This document shows, one piece after another, positions 1-9,251 of a DNA stretch of 40,850 bases (position 1 is the stretch's first letter; each line of letters opens with the position of its first letter). Origin of the DNA: Candidatus Accumulibacter contiguus (GTDB lineage Bacteria > Pseudomonadota > Gammaproteobacteria > Burkholderiales > Rhodocyclaceae). The notes beneath the pieces were generated by a model. That model was not told where the DNA came from and made no database searches. It saw nothing but the letters and a program-made list of their open reading frames with translations. The translations under genes were made by a program, and so were the position numbers. The stretch spans positions 1-40,850 of the forward strand of contig NZ_SPMX01000035.1 in NCBI RefSeq assembly GCF_012940005.1, in the 5' to 3' direction.

Positions 1-137
1 GGCGCGGGGGGAAACGAATTCCCCCTTTGAAGCGGCCTACGCCGCGAGGGCCTATCCCCGCTGGCGCGGGGGAAACAGGAGCATCGGCCCTTCCCCCGTC
101 AGCAGCCAGGGCCTATCCCCGCTGGCGCGGGGGAAAC
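1..137 (-). CRISPR. Type I-E CRISPR array, leader-proximal end (continues beyond window start)
   Basis: Two complete 29-bp repeats are visible at 48-76 and 109-137, and the 3' part of a third lies at 1-15. Spacers of 32 bp lie at 16-47 and 77-108. The 29/32 geometry and the inner CCCCGC/GCGGGG stem are those of type I-E. Compared with the E. coli repeat, the array reads on the minus strand, so the repeat at 109-137 is the leader-proximal one and its spacer would be the newest. The partial repeat carries six G (6-11) where the other two carry five, probably a base-calling slip. The cas operon beside it is the matching subtype. The array length is unknown because it runs off the left edge. Confidence 0.96.
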
Positions 138-204
138 TCTTGTAGGTAACCCTATGAACCACAGGAAGAAATAATAACTTCGATTCACGTTGTTAAAAAT
201 CGTT
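138..204 (-). promoter_or_regulatory. Putative CRISPR leader
   Basis: This AT-rich stretch fills the gap between the first repeat (109-137, in transcription order) and the end of cas2. It stands out from the GC-rich surroundings. Type I-E leaders sit directly upstream of the first repeat and carry the pre-crRNA promoter and integration signals. At 67 bp it is short, so part of the leader function may extend into the 3' end of cas2. No clear -35/-10 pair could be assigned. Confidence 0.55.
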
Positions 205-503
205 TTATACCATTCGCCTCACCAGCCACAGGCCGTCAACCTCGACAAGTTCCTTCGGCGGCTCCCCCCAGCGTCTTGATTCCGACGCCACCGGTTTCAT
301 TCAGATCCCGCCATACGACGACGACGCTACCCTGCGGTTCTGCAGAATACCAGTCCGACAAGGTGTCCCATACGCGCCCCCCTGACTGCCGGGCTCATAC
401 GCGGCGAGATGTAGACGGTTGGCGCGACTTCCAGCATCACTGACGCCAGGAAGCCACGGTATCGGTATGCCACATCACGCGTCACTATGACTACCAGTGC
501 CAT
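205..503 (-). CDS. cas2: CRISPR-associated endoribonuclease Cas2e, two +1 frame breaks in C/G runs
   Basis: Cas2 is the structural partner of Cas1 in spacer integration. Translation from the ATG at 501-503 gives MALVVIVTRDVAYRYRGFLA, matching the Cas2e N-terminus (LVVVT, RGxLxxxLLEV). The frame is broken twice, at six-C runs 377-382 and 264-269 (six G on the coding strand). Removing one base from each run restores a 98-residue protein with ...RGRVWDTLSDWY..., VVVVWRDLNETG, GIKTLGEPPKELVEVDGLW, ending at a TAA at 205-207. That is the usual Cas2e length (E. coli 94 aa). The start overlaps the end of cas1 by 29 bp. As written the frame stops early; I think the breaks are sequence errors, because the same fault recurs across the window. 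Confidence 0.85.
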
Positions 504-1368
504 CGTTTTCCTCCGTCCGTAGCACCAGCTTGATCTTGTCGATCATGCTGGCGATGACATCCTGTTTGCGAAACACGGTGGACGCCTCGCGGCGAACAAG
601 GCGATCGATGGTGGTTTCGTCGCCATTGATGGATTTCTTTGCTGCCGTGAAGGCGATTGGAAGGGTCACCGTTTCCCTGAAGAGGTCGGCGATGTCGAGC
701 ACGAACGCCTGCCCTGAATCCTCATGGATGAAGCCGAGTTGAGGAATCGCCGCCAGCGCCTGCACGGCGATGGCTGCGGCTCCCTGCACGGCCGTGGCCG
801 CGTGATTGATTCCCTGATTCGGCATGTCCGCCGCTCCGGGGTCGCCCCGGTCGTAGTGCCTTCCTTCCCAGGGGATGCCGTATTTTTCGGCCATCAGGCG
901 ATAGATCGCCTTGACCCTGGCACCTTCGATCCCACGCAAGGTATCCAGATCGCGGTGCGGCAGAACTTCTCCCAGACGCAGCGCGTACATGTGCCGAGCA
1001 ATGCTGATGCGTCGGCGCGGGTTACCCCAAAGTTCCGCCTGACGCCTGGCCACGTCCGAGCGATCGGGCAACAACGGTGGCGCGGTGTAGGTTCGCACTC
1101 CATCCTGCCCCACTGCGGCCATCAGGGTTCCATGGCGCGCGAGCAAGCGAAGCGCATCGTGGGTGACGCTGCTTCCCGGCCCGAGCAGGATCATCGACAC
1201 GGCCTGATGCGGCACCTGCAGGATGTAGGGAGTCAGCGAGTCCTTGCCAGCCATGAAATGCAGGCAGCCATCGATGACGCAGAGTTCTCCGCGCTCCAGC
1301 CAGATCAGGCCGTGCCGGTCGGCATGCGGAACACGGGCCGTTTCCAGACCGAGTCGTCCCTTCAGCAT
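475..1368 (-). CDS. cas1: CRISPR-associated integrase Cas1 (subtype I-E)
   Basis: Cas1 is the metal-dependent integrase that inserts spacers at the leader-proximal repeat together with Cas2. The 297-residue protein is the usual I-E length. It starts MLKGRLGLETARVPHADRHGL. It shows the mid-protein glutamate (IEGARVKAIY, about residue 149) and the paired His and Asp of GFIHEDSGQAFVLDIADLF, corresponding to the E. coli E141/H208/D221 metal site. The start overlaps the end of cas6e by 7 bp, and cas2 follows with overlap, as expected in the adaptation end of an I-E operon. Confidence 0.96.
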   Translation of the reverse strand: MLKGRLGLETARVPHADRHGLIWLERGELCVIDGCLHFMAGKDSLTPYILQVPHQAVSMILLGPGSSVTHDALRLLARHGTLMAAVGQDGVRTYTAPPLLPDRSDVARRQAELWGNPRRRISIARHMYALRLGEVLPHRDLDTLRGIEGARVKAIYRLMAEKYGIPWEGRHYDRGDPGAADMPNQGINHAATAVQGAAAIAVQALAAIPQLGFIHEDSGQAFVLDIADLFRETVTLPIAFTAAKKSINGDETTIDRLVRREASTVFRKQDVIASMIDKIKLVLRTEENDGTGSHSDA

Positions 1369-2099
1369 GACCCGGCGGGCCTGAGTAGCAACATGCCAAA
1401 ACCGAAAGCCCGGTGCCGGCCGACCCCTCTTTCCAGCAGACGGTTGAAAGCTGGCGCGTCTCCGACCTGCAAGTGACCCTTGAAAACGACATCCGGCCCG
1501 GCGTTGTTGGTCGTTTTCCGCTTGCCGTTGTCGCTGCTTCCCGCTTTACGCAGGACACGCGTGAGCCGGAAGGAGTCGAGGTGGGCTTCAACAATCTGCG
1601 CTGCGCCATCAAGCCCAAACTGCTTCTCCAGCCAGTCTTTGTAGATGACGGTGCGCTGGGCAATGCTGCCGTTGCCAGCGATTTGTCCGGTGTCGACCGT
1701 GCCCTCCACGGCATGCAGATAGGCATCCCTCTCTCGCCCATCCTTGCCGCGCACCACCGGACGAATCCGTGCCTCGAAACCCAGACACTGCCCTGCCCGC
1801 CAGGCGTTAGGAAACGGGCGGGCATCCAGATGATTCAACCCCAGCGCCCGAGCTACGTCCGGCGGTGCGAGGCTGGCATTCATGCGCAGCATCCCCAGGT
1901 CGGCCGAGGTGTAAGCCAGCAGACCTTGCCGCCCGCCCAGATAATGGAACGGCTTTGGCGCCAGGTCGCCAAAAGCTGCGCTGAGCAAGGCATGCAAGGC
2001 ATAGCCGTAATCGCCATCCGGCGACAGCAGCCGATGGCGAGTCGCCCAGGGAGCCAAGGCCGTGGGGTCCGGCTGCAGACGCAATAGCTGCAAGCTCAT
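1362..2099 (-). CDS. cas6e: CRISPR pre-crRNA endoribonuclease Cas6e (CasE)
   Basis: Cas6e cuts the pre-crRNA repeat and stays bound to the 3' hairpin of the crRNA in Cascade. The reading frame is open further upstream. I place the start at the ATG at 2099 (MSLQLLRLQPDPTALAPW), because it overlaps the cas5 stop in an ATGA junction and begins at the conserved N-terminus; this gives 245 aa. The middle has the family pattern RPVVRGKDGRERDAYL and YKDWLEKQF. The C-terminus has the glycine-rich RNA-binding loop GVGRHRAFGFGMLLLRP, diagnostic of Cas6 proteins. Confidence 0.94.
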   Translation of the reverse strand: MSLQLLRLQPDPTALAPWATRHRLLSPDGDYGYALHALLSAAFGDLAPKPFHYLGGRQGLLAYTSADLGMLRMNASLAPPDVARALGLNHLDARPFPNAWRAGQCLGFEARIRPVVRGKDGRERDAYLHAVEGTVDTGQIAGNGSIAQRTVIYKDWLEKQFGLDGAAQIVEAHLDSFRLTRVLRKAGSSDNGKRKTTNNAGPDVVFKGHLQVGDAPAFNRLLERGVGRHRAFGFGMLLLRPAGSC

Positions 2100-2809
2100 G
2101 TCGGCGATCCCGGCAAAGCGAAGCTGCCTTCGCGCACTGGCCGCCAACCGCCATGGACGCCGCTCCTCCAGTTGCGCTCGTCGCACAGATCCAGAGGGCG
2201 GTCGCCGGCAAGGGTGCCCTCGCCATCCGGCCACTGCATCCGCAGGTGCCTGGCCTTGTCGGGCAATTGCGCCGTTTGCAAGGCAGCGAGCACGTTCTCG
2301 GCTTCGTGCCAGCCAGCGAAGACGCGCCGGCTGGGCAGGCAGCTCTTGCGGCCAATGAAAAGCGGGCGGGCAGGATGGTCGAGGGCCTGTGCCAGATCAT
2401 CAAGCGTCGGGGATTCGGCAGCAGGCTCAAGGCGCAGGGCGACGAGGACATTCAGGCTGGCGTGGTAGTCGCGGTAGCGCAGATGAGGCGACTTGTAGGA
2501 CTCTGCCCCTCCGCGACGTTCCTCGGCCATTCCCCAGGTTGTCCAGCCCTTGTCATCCTTGCTCAGTTGCGCGGTCTGAAAATCGGTCAGACGCTGAATC
2601 TCACGATCCAGGCGTGCGCCCACCAGCAAACGGGCCTGTAAACGATCGTGCAATTCGCTTTCTTCCCGCCGATAGCCCAGGGCATTTGCCAACAGACCCG
2701 TGACCATGGACAGCGCGGGAAAGTCGCGAATCACACCGTAGTTGTCGATGGTCTCGCCGCCAAAGGCCATCAACGGTGCCTCCAGACGCATCAAGAGATG
2801 ACGAGGCAT
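2096..2809 (-). CDS. cas5e: Cascade subunit Cas5e (CasD)
   Basis: Cas5e binds the 5' handle of the crRNA and links Cse1 to the Cas7 backbone. The 237-residue protein starts MPRHLLMRLEAPLMAFGGETIDNYG, the typical Cas5 opening in which the RAMP fold begins with a short strand followed by 'L.GPLQSWG'-like residues. It has the 'FIGRKSCLPSRRVFAG' segment conserved in Cas5e. It lies 1 bp after cas7 and overlaps cas6e by 4 bp, so the genes are translationally coupled. Confidence 0.94.
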   Translation of the reverse strand: MPRHLLMRLEAPLMAFGGETIDNYGVIRDFPALSMVTGLLANALGYRREESELHDRLQARLLVGARLDREIQRLTDFQTAQLSKDDKGWTTWGMAEERRGGAESYKSPHLRYRDYHASLNVLVALRLEPAAESPTLDDLAQALDHPARPLFIGRKSCLPSRRVFAGWHEAENVLAALQTAQLPDKARHLRMQWPDGEGTLAGDRPLDLCDERNWRSGVHGGWRPVREGSFALPGSPT

Positions 2810-2810
2810 T

Positions 2811-4014
2811 TCAGCACGCCCCTTGTTCGATGATTTCCTTTACCCAATCCGCCAGATGGCCCAGGTTCAGCCGCTCGGCGCCGGGGACTTGCACCTCCTG
2901 GTCAACGGCAAGAAAACGGCGTGACAAGGGCGCTCCATACGCGTCGTCCATGGCGCCGATTTCCCTGGTCAGCCGATCGATGGTCCGCTGGCGAATGGTG
3001 CCCTCCTTTCCATCGAGCGGCAGCGCATCATGGAAGGCGCCGGCCAGACTACGGGGCTGCCAGTCGCCGGCTTCAATCAGCATGAACTTGGCCCAGTCGA
3101 AAGGCGCGGTGGAGCCGCGCTTGGCGCCGGGGCTGACCGTGGCGATCAGGTGCAGCAAATGCTGTACGACCCGCCCGGCAAGAGCGCGACGCTCGGCTGG
3201 GGTGCCCGAGGCAAAGCAATCCTTGAAATCCTCGCCCTCCAGGTTCTGGACGAGTTGCGGCACATCGACCACGACATAGCCGTAGTACAGACCGGAGGCG
3301 AGTTCGGTGTCGAAGATGCCGGCCGACCCCAGTTCCCCGGCGTCCTGCAACAGATCGTCCACCACCGTGAAATAGTCGTTTTCCACCTGTGCCTGGTGGA
3401 CGGTGAAAGCATGCGCGACGTAGACGGCCGCCTCGCGACTGGTCAACACGTCGGACGTCACCATGCGACCGAACAAGGCGGATTCGAGGCCACTACCGTG
3501 CTTCATGGCCTCGATATTTTTCTTTTCGTCTTTGCCCTTCAGCCATAGGGCAATCGTTTCCTTGAGCATTTTTTTCGTCCACATTACCACTCGCAAGTTC
3601 GACGCACCGTTGGACGAGATAGTCGATTTCAGGCTTGCCCAGCAAGACTGCCTGGCCGGTTTTCAAAGCATCTTCCCCCTTCTTTTCCTTGCCTCCCTTG
3701 TTCAGTAGACCAGCATCCCGCATGGCTTCGGCTGCGGCCTGAGCCATGACCGCCGAAACACCGCTTTCCTGAATCCGTTTTCTGATCAATTCGAGCGTGC
3801 CACGCGAGCGAATCGCCATCGGTACGTCCAGACGAGACAGGGCGAACTGGTCTTCCACTACCCGCCAATGTCGCTTCAGGCACTGCGAAGAGATGCGGGT
3901 ACGGACGGCGTTGCCCAATGGTAATCGTTTGGCAAGTCCTGCATCGTCACGATTGAGCAGTGCGGCCGGGTAGGTGTGCAGGGTATGAATCTGGATGAAA
4001 CGCGGGGTCGACAT
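2811..4014 (-). CDS. cas7e: Cascade backbone subunit Cas7e (CasC), +1 frame break in a T run
   Basis: Cas7e forms the six-copy crRNA-binding backbone of Cascade. The first frame (from ATG 4014, MSTPRFIQIHTLHTYPAALLNRDDAGLAKRLPLGN...RISSQCLKRHWR) and the second frame (ending at 2811 with LNLGHLADWVKEIIEQGAC) join at a run of seven T (3569-3575). Deleting one base gives ...ASGNVDEKMLKETIALWLKGKDEK... and a continuous 400-residue protein. Both halves are strong Cas7e matches: FIQIHTLHTYPAALLNRDD, RISSQCLKRHWR, EVQVPGAERLN. Essential crRNP function argues for a sequencing slip, but a real inactivating mutation would disable interference. Confidence 0.92.
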
Positions 4015-4035
4015 GGTCAGGCTCCAGTGAGTGAA

Positions 4036-4623
4036 TCAGTGTTTGGGTTTCTTGGCTTCGGCAGAGAAGAAACTGCCGGCGATTCTCAGGCGGATGGCTT
4101 CGGCTGCTTGTTCATCGCGCCCCTGGCTGAGGATCAAATTGCCGAGATCAAACCAGTTGGGCGACTGCCCCTCCTTGCTGGCCAGCAGTCGCAGCAAACG
4201 CGGAACGAGTTGCCGGAAAGCATCACCGCGCGCAGTCAGCAACTTGGTGACGCGCGACTCGGAAACCCCCGCCGCGCTGAGTTGCTGCCCCAGGCGCCGG
4301 CTGCCATCGTGGCCGGCCAATGCCATTCCGTGGGCAATCATCGCCCAACGACGCCAGGTATCGGCTTGCCAATTTTCGGGTGCGAGATCGGCATAGACCA
4401 GCGCACGCGACAGGGCAGCGATTTGATGGGGGCGAAACTCGGCGTCGGGGTCGAGGCGTGCCAAGGCGGCATGCTCGCCGTTGTCCAGTCCATGCGCATC
4501 GCCCTTGAAACGGGCAGCCTTGGTAATGATTCTCGCCAGTCTGGAAATCGGGCTTTCCTGCTTTGGGGATAAGTTTTCAGCAAGCGGGGGCTGCTCCGGC
4601 GGACCGGCATCATGGGTGCTCAT
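4036..4623 (-). CDS. cse2: Cascade small subunit Cse2 (CasB)
   Basis: Cse2 is the all-helical small subunit, present as a dimer along the Cascade belly and stabilising the R-loop. The 195-residue protein has the conserved ARLRR-like positions (SRLARIITKAARFKGD), WRRWAMIAHGMAL, and RLLRLLASKEGQSPNWFDLGNLILSQGRDEQAA, typical of Cse2. Its start overlaps the cse1 stop by 4 bp, and a 21-bp gap separates it from cas7. Confidence 0.92.
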   Translation of the reverse strand: MSTHDAGPPEQPPLAENLSPKQESPISRLARIITKAARFKGDAHGLDNGEHAALARLDPDAEFRPHQIAALSRALVYADLAPENWQADTWRRWAMIAHGMALAGHDGSRRLGQQLSAAGVSESRVTKLLTARGDAFRQLVPRLLRLLASKEGQSPNWFDLGNLILSQGRDEQAAEAIRLRIAGSFFSAEAKKPKH

Positions 4624-6212
4624 GGAAGTTCCTTGTCAATGGATCGTTGGCGAAGGTAGTTGGCCAGGTCTGGCAGCGTCTTGGGGTTCCGCAAACCACC
4701 GTGGAATCGGGATAAGGCTGCGGTCTGAGCGCGGTAGCGCTGCTCGCCGCACTGGGGTCCGGCGGTGAATGCGTGTTTCAGGATGGCTTCGGCAGCATCG
4801 GCCATCGACAACAACCATTGCAGGCGCTCGTTGTCGGGTTGCTCGGACTCCATTTCTTCGTTCAGGGCGATGAAAAAACGGGCGTCTTCGGCTTGCTCGA
4901 ATGGCGCCGCTAGCAACGAAGCTTTCTTGCTGATGCTCTCCGGAATGCCTTTTGGGTCAGCTCTGGATTTGCCGCCATCCAACAACGTCTTTATCGCGTT
5001 TCTCAGCAAGAACGCAAGTTGCCCGACTGCATGAACGCGTTCTTTGGCAGTTGTTGCGAGGTGGTTACTCTGCCCTTGAAGCATCAACTTCCGGACGGTC
5101 GGCGATAGCAGTATCCGTCGCTCGTGATAACCGTCAGTGGTACTCTGCCCACCAGCGATGGCTTGGGCGACAAGCTCCAATCGCGGTCCAGTGTCTGAAT
5201 GATAAACGACCTGCGCCGGAGGCTTCTTGTAGTCGGAGCCAAACGCAAGTTCCGCCATTCGTTCGTAGCTGAATCCACTTACTGATACACCGAGAGATTT
5301 GCCCTCAGCCACATGAACCGGGGTCCATAGATCTCCCGTATATCCTTTGCGAGCCTTTGCCTCGTCTTTGTATATTCTTGGCCCCTTTGTGGTGGCCCTT
5401 AACGCAGATATCCCATCCGCGGTTTGTACCAAACGCACTCTGCGGCAGACCTCGATAAAATAAGGATCAAGCTGAGAAAACGACAACCCGCTCTCGCCAT
5501 CCCAAGGCAACAGCCAAAGCAAAGCAAAACCCAAGTTTTCTTTGTAACCGATGGTAAGCACGTCCGAACGATGTCCCAAACCAACCAGAACATCTCGACG
5601 CCACCTCCTTCCAATATACCCATACGGATCGACACCCAGCCCTGGTCGGCTGGAGGAGCCACCATTCATCCGGGCAATGCCGAAATTCCCGGAGCCCGGG
5701 TAAGGTGCTTGGGTTTGCAGGCTTATCAGACTAAACGCCCAGTCGTCCTGGCCAGCCGCCCGCATACGTCCCTGCTTCAAGTCGTGGTTTTTTGAGGTCA
5801 CCAGCACATCCAGGCTGTCAGGCGTAGGGCGGTCGCTCGACCAGCCATCGACATTCGCTCCCGGCACCGGCGCCTGCATGAACGCGGGTCGGTCGTGCGG
5901 CGTAATCAGGCACCAGGCTGCACCATCCGGATGTTCGGGCGTGAGATCCAGGAGAGCCTGTTTCCAGGTCGCCTCGCTATCGAAAAGCTCGCTTCGCCCG
6001 GCACGGTGCAGGGCGATCGCCGCCAGTTGCACAAGAAAGGCGTGCCAAGGGTGGCGTTGATGCGGGCGCAAGGCGGGGAAGTCCCTTATCGCGTCCTGCC
6101 CGAGCGCAACGAACAGGCCGGGCAGGCTGAAGGACCGGGGCTGCCCATCAGCGACCAGCCGGGTTCGGATCAGGGGTTCATCGAGCAGGTTATAGAGGAG
6201 GGTCACGGGCAA
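4620..6212 (-). CDS. cse1: Cascade large subunit Cse1 (CasA / Cas8e)
   Basis: Cse1 recognises the PAM and recruits Cas3 after R-loop formation. The 530-residue protein begins MPVTLLYNLLDEPLIRTRLVADGQPRSFSLPGLF, the standard opening with a 'L..PWIPV'-like segment. It has HPWHAFLVQLAAIALHRAG, PHDRPAFMQAPVP and a C-terminal four-helix bundle near AAEAILKHAFTAG. It differs from the E. coli type in detail and seems closer to the longer Cse1 lineage of Betaproteobacteria (inference). It lies 14 bp downstream of cas3 and overlaps cse2. Confidence 0.92.
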   Translation of the reverse strand: MPVTLLYNLLDEPLIRTRLVADGQPRSFSLPGLFVALGQDAIRDFPALRPHQRHPWHAFLVQLAAIALHRAGRSELFDSEATWKQALLDLTPEHPDGAAWCLITPHDRPAFMQAPVPGANVDGWSSDRPTPDSLDVLVTSKNHDLKQGRMRAAGQDDWAFSLISLQTQAPYPGSGNFGIARMNGGSSSRPGLGVDPYGYIGRRWRRDVLVGLGHRSDVLTIGYKENLGFALLWLLPWDGESGLSFSQLDPYFIEVCRRVRLVQTADGISALRATTKGPRIYKDEAKARKGYTGDLWTPVHVAEGKSLGVSVSGFSYERMAELAFGSDYKKPPAQVVYHSDTGPRLELVAQAIAGGQSTTDGYHERRILLSPTVRKLMLQGQSNHLATTAKERVHAVGQLAFLLRNAIKTLLDGGKSRADPKGIPESISKKASLLAAPFEQAEDARFFIALNEEMESEQPDNERLQWLLSMADAAEAILKHAFTAGPQCGEQRYRAQTAALSRFHGGLRNPKTLPDLANYLRQRSIDKELP

Positions 6213-6226
6213 TCTCCGGCAACGGA

Positions 6227-8851
6227 TTATTGATCCTTGAGGCGTTCAAGCCCCAGGCGGCTGTAGCGAAAAAGGGCTTCGCCCAGTCGAAAAGTGGCGC
6301 AGTCTTGCTGGTGTGCGACTGCGGTGGGTTCGGCATCCAGCGGCAAGTCCTTGGGCAGCAGGTGGTGGCGGATGGGCAATGACTTGAGCGGTTCGCCAAA
6401 GGGGCCGGGTTGTTGCAAGTCAAAGTGCACCACCCGGTCCTGCGCGCCGAGCCGGGTGCCGACTTGAACGCCTGTGGGAAATTCCTCTTCGCCAAATTCC
6501 TTTTCCACGTTCAGCGTATGCAGATGAGCGATGGTATTTTCCGCACTGGTATCTCCTTCGAGCTTTGCCGCGAGGCTTTGCCACGCCTCGCCGAGTTCGG
6601 TCTGCAAGGCTTCAAGCCGCGCTGGATGCGTCGCTGCTTCCACCAGATAGCGGTTGTCGTCGGGGATGTTCACTTCCGGCTTGTCGGCCAGCAGGCGATG
6701 CGTCGCTTCGAGGATGCGCAGGTCGTCATACACACCGCCGCCGTTCCGGTGGCGCCCGAGCCCGTTTTTCGCGTGGTCCAACAGTGGCGCCAGGTCATTC
6801 CCTGCTGGTGTCAGAATCACAACCTGTGCGATGCGATAAGTCGCTGGGCGCTCGTTGGCGTGGCGATGCAGACGACCGACACGCTGCAGCAGCACGTCCA
6901 TCGGGCAAAGGTCGGTGATCAGGAAATCGGCGTCGATGTCCAGGCTCTGTTCGAGCGTCTGCGTCCCGACAACGATCAGGGCGCCACTTGGCCGCTCCTT
7001 GCCTAGGCGCAGTTCGATCTCGGCATCGAGCAGCGGCCTGTCCTGGCGGCTGAAACGGCTGTGATGCAGCGTGACCACGCCATTCACCTGGAACAACCAC
7101 GCGGGGTCGGGCACCTGTGCTTCCAATGCCGCGAGGGTGGCGATTGCGGCAGGTACGGTGTTGCGAACGATCAGCACCTTGGCTCCCTGAGCGGCAGCCG
7201 CCAGCGCCAGTTCGGCAATCTGCTCGGGGGAGTCGATGATGTCGCGCGTGCTCCAGCGCACGGGCTTGGACTGCCCTGTTCTCGCTACCCGGCGCGGGCT
7301 GTGGCTATCCGAAATCGCCGGATAAGGCACATTGCACGCAACGTCGAAAGGCATCACCGGGGGCAGCGAGGAGGTCCGGCCTTGCGGAGTCAATCGGAGA
7401 TAACGGCTGCGCGCGCTGGAGCCCAGCGTCGCGGAGAGCAATACGGCATGTCCGCCGCAGTTCAGGTGTGCCTTCAGCAACTGTTCGAGCAGAACCGTCA
7501 TGTAGGCATCGGAAGCGTGCACTTCATCGACCACCAGCAGGCTGCGCGCCAGGGTGGCATGGCGCAGGTGGGCATGGGGAACTTGCAGGGCGCCAAGCAG
7601 TGCCTGGTCGATGGTGCCGACGGCAACCGGAGCAGCGAGAAAACGCTTGGCGTTCTCGCCGGCCCAGCGTTGCGGGGCCGCCTGATCGTCCGGGTTGTCG
7701 GCCCACAGCACCTTGAAATCGGGCAGCGCCCTGGCTTCCTGGCCATCGGCAGCGACGTAGCCGGGCAAGGCGCGCAAGGCCAGCGGCGGATTCTCCGGCC
7801 ATAGGCGATCAAGAGTGTCCTGCACGCGTTTGTAGAGTTGGCTCGCGGCGACACGTGTCGGCAGGGCAAAGTAGAGGCTATCCACTTCTCCTGCGCGAAA
7901 GAGCCGCAGATATCGCCAGAGCGCGGCCTCGGTCTTGCCGCTGCCGGTTTCCGATTCAAGGATCACCAGTGGCCCAAGACTCTCGTCGCCCATGGCTGCC
8001 TGAATGGGATGTGGAGGGAACCCTTCAAAGGTTCTGGCAAAGTCAGGCTCGGTCGCGGTGAGTCGCTCGCGCCAGTCTTCGGCGTTCAGGCCGAGGGTGG
8101 TAATCGCATCGTCCGCCAGTTTCGGTGCACTCACCGCCCTTGCCTCGCCCGGACCGGAATACTCGAAGAAGCGGGTGTCCGATCCCAGCCAGTCAGCCAG
8201 TTGGACCAGGCCGGCGAACAAATGCCCGAACGCCGATGCACCGGGCAAGTCCTCCCCGTCAGCCTCGAAAGCCAGCGGATAAAGGTATCGAGCGTAGCAA
8301 CCGATTTCTTTCAGGGAAACAGCAGGATCGTACGCGTTGGGAACCGCTTTCCAGATACTTCGACTCCAGTCAGCCGGGCCATCCACCAACGGTCGGCCAT
8401 GGTGGCTGATGCTTGCCACCAGCAAGCGATAGCAGGCATCCCCCCAAAGCGACATGTGCTCGACAGGTAGCAGCATCATCAGACCGTCGAGCCGGTTGTC
8501 GGGGTTGAAAAGTTTTAGTCCTTCGACCCCATGCCCGGCGTGAAGCGGCCAGTATCTCGGAATATCTCGCTTATCTTTCCAGCGCTTGGCCTGGAATCCG
8601 CTATTCGCCTTGCCAACGTCATGCAGGAAGGCCAGCACCGCCAAACGGGAAATATCCTGCGATGTGAGTTGGCGCCCTGCGCTCCTTTCCATTGCACGCC
8701 GGATCGAGCGACAATGCGCCAGGCGATGAAAGCAGGCCGCCACGTCGATCATGTGATCAATCAGAGGGTGCCACCGAAGCACGCAGCCGTCGGCACCCCG
8801 CTCCAACTTCCCGAATGCCTCGCTGTTTTTCAGGACTTGGTCATCACTCAT
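6227..8851 (-). CDS. cas3: CRISPR-associated helicase/nuclease Cas3 (HD + DExH)
   Basis: Cas3 is recruited by Cascade and degrades the non-target strand. Domains in order: HD nuclease at the N-terminus (HPLIDHMIDVAACFHRLA, then FLHDVGKANSGFQ near residue 77), an SF2 helicase with Walker A SETGSGKTEA near residue 300, DEVH (LLVVDEVHASDAYM) near 440 and SATLG, and the Cas3 C-terminal domain. I chose the ATG at 8851 (MSDDQVLKNSEAFGKL), giving 874 aa. The open frame runs to 9199, but those 116 residues are low-complexity and have no Cas3 similarity. No good Shine-Dalgarno sequence precedes the start. It is the first gene of the operon. Confidence 0.95.
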   Translation of the reverse strand: MSDDQVLKNSEAFGKLERGADGCVLRWHPLIDHMIDVAACFHRLAHCRSIRRAMERSAGRQLTSQDISRLAVLAFLHDVGKANSGFQAKRWKDKRDIPRYWPLHAGHGVEGLKLFNPDNRLDGLMMLLPVEHMSLWGDACYRLLVASISHHGRPLVDGPADWSRSIWKAVPNAYDPAVSLKEIGCYARYLYPLAFEADGEDLPGASAFGHLFAGLVQLADWLGSDTRFFEYSGPGEARAVSAPKLADDAITTLGLNAEDWRERLTATEPDFARTFEGFPPHPIQAAMGDESLGPLVILESETGSGKTEAALWRYLRLFRAGEVDSLYFALPTRVAASQLYKRVQDTLDRLWPENPPLALRALPGYVAADGQEARALPDFKVLWADNPDDQAAPQRWAGENAKRFLAAPVAVGTIDQALLGALQVPHAHLRHATLARSLLVVDEVHASDAYMTVLLEQLLKAHLNCGGHAVLLSATLGSSARSRYLRLTPQGRTSSLPPVMPFDVACNVPYPAISDSHSPRRVARTGQSKPVRWSTRDIIDSPEQIAELALAAAAQGAKVLIVRNTVPAAIATLAALEAQVPDPAWLFQVNGVVTLHHSRFSRQDRPLLDAEIELRLGKERPSGALIVVGTQTLEQSLDIDADFLITDLCPMDVLLQRVGRLHRHANERPATYRIAQVVILTPAGNDLAPLLDHAKNGLGRHRNGGGVYDDLRILEATHRLLADKPEVNIPDDNRYLVEAATHPARLEALQTELGEAWQSLAAKLEGDTSAENTIAHLHTLNVEKEFGEEEFPTGVQVGTRLGAQDRVVHFDLQQPGPFGEPLKSLPIRHHLLPKDLPLDAEPTAVAHQQDCATFRLGEALFRYSRLGLERLKDQ

Positions 8852-9251
8852 GTCTATGCATTGCCGGATCCAGTCCTTCGACTGCTGTAATTCGGGCGGC
8901 TGGGCAGCCGCCGCTTCGGTCCGGCAAGATGACTTTGTCAAATCGTTGATCGACCGAAGGAGGGAAATGATGTTTGGATATAAGCTTAATACAGAAAAGG
9001 ATTTGTTGCCAACAGTATTTGACGATTCTTGGGCGCCCCCGTCTCCAGCGGGGAATCGCGGTCTGGTGTGCCTGATGCGAGGGAGTCGCCTGGTGGCGCT
9101 AACCGCTGGCTGGTCGTGGAGTCTGGAGTCCGTTGCGCTTGACCACTTTGATTCCCACCCCGGCAAGGAACCCGGATTGACCGCTGTCGACAGGGCCACC
9201 TATACTCCTCCCGGCACCAATGACCCTCCTTTCCTTCTCGAGATTGCCCAC
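8852..9251. promoter_or_regulatory. Divergent intergenic region between cas3 and pfk
   Basis: These 400 bp hold no convincing gene. For the cas operon (minus strand), a possible promoter has a TTGGCA-like -35 (9007-9012) and a TATTAA-like -10 (8986-8991), with a short 15-bp spacer. Between it and cas3 lies a perfect 7-bp hairpin (GGCGGCT/AGCCGCC, 8895-8912), which would sit in the 5' untranslated RNA of cas3. The AT-rich patch 8966-9020 stands out from its surroundings. An open frame on the plus strand through the region has no recognisable product. Confidence 0.35.

Noticed and set aside
8852-9199. N-terminal extension of Cas3 (116 residues) in the open frame
   Set aside because: Low-complexity, unlike Cas3, and covers the likely promoter; the conserved HD domain starts soon after the ATG at 8851.
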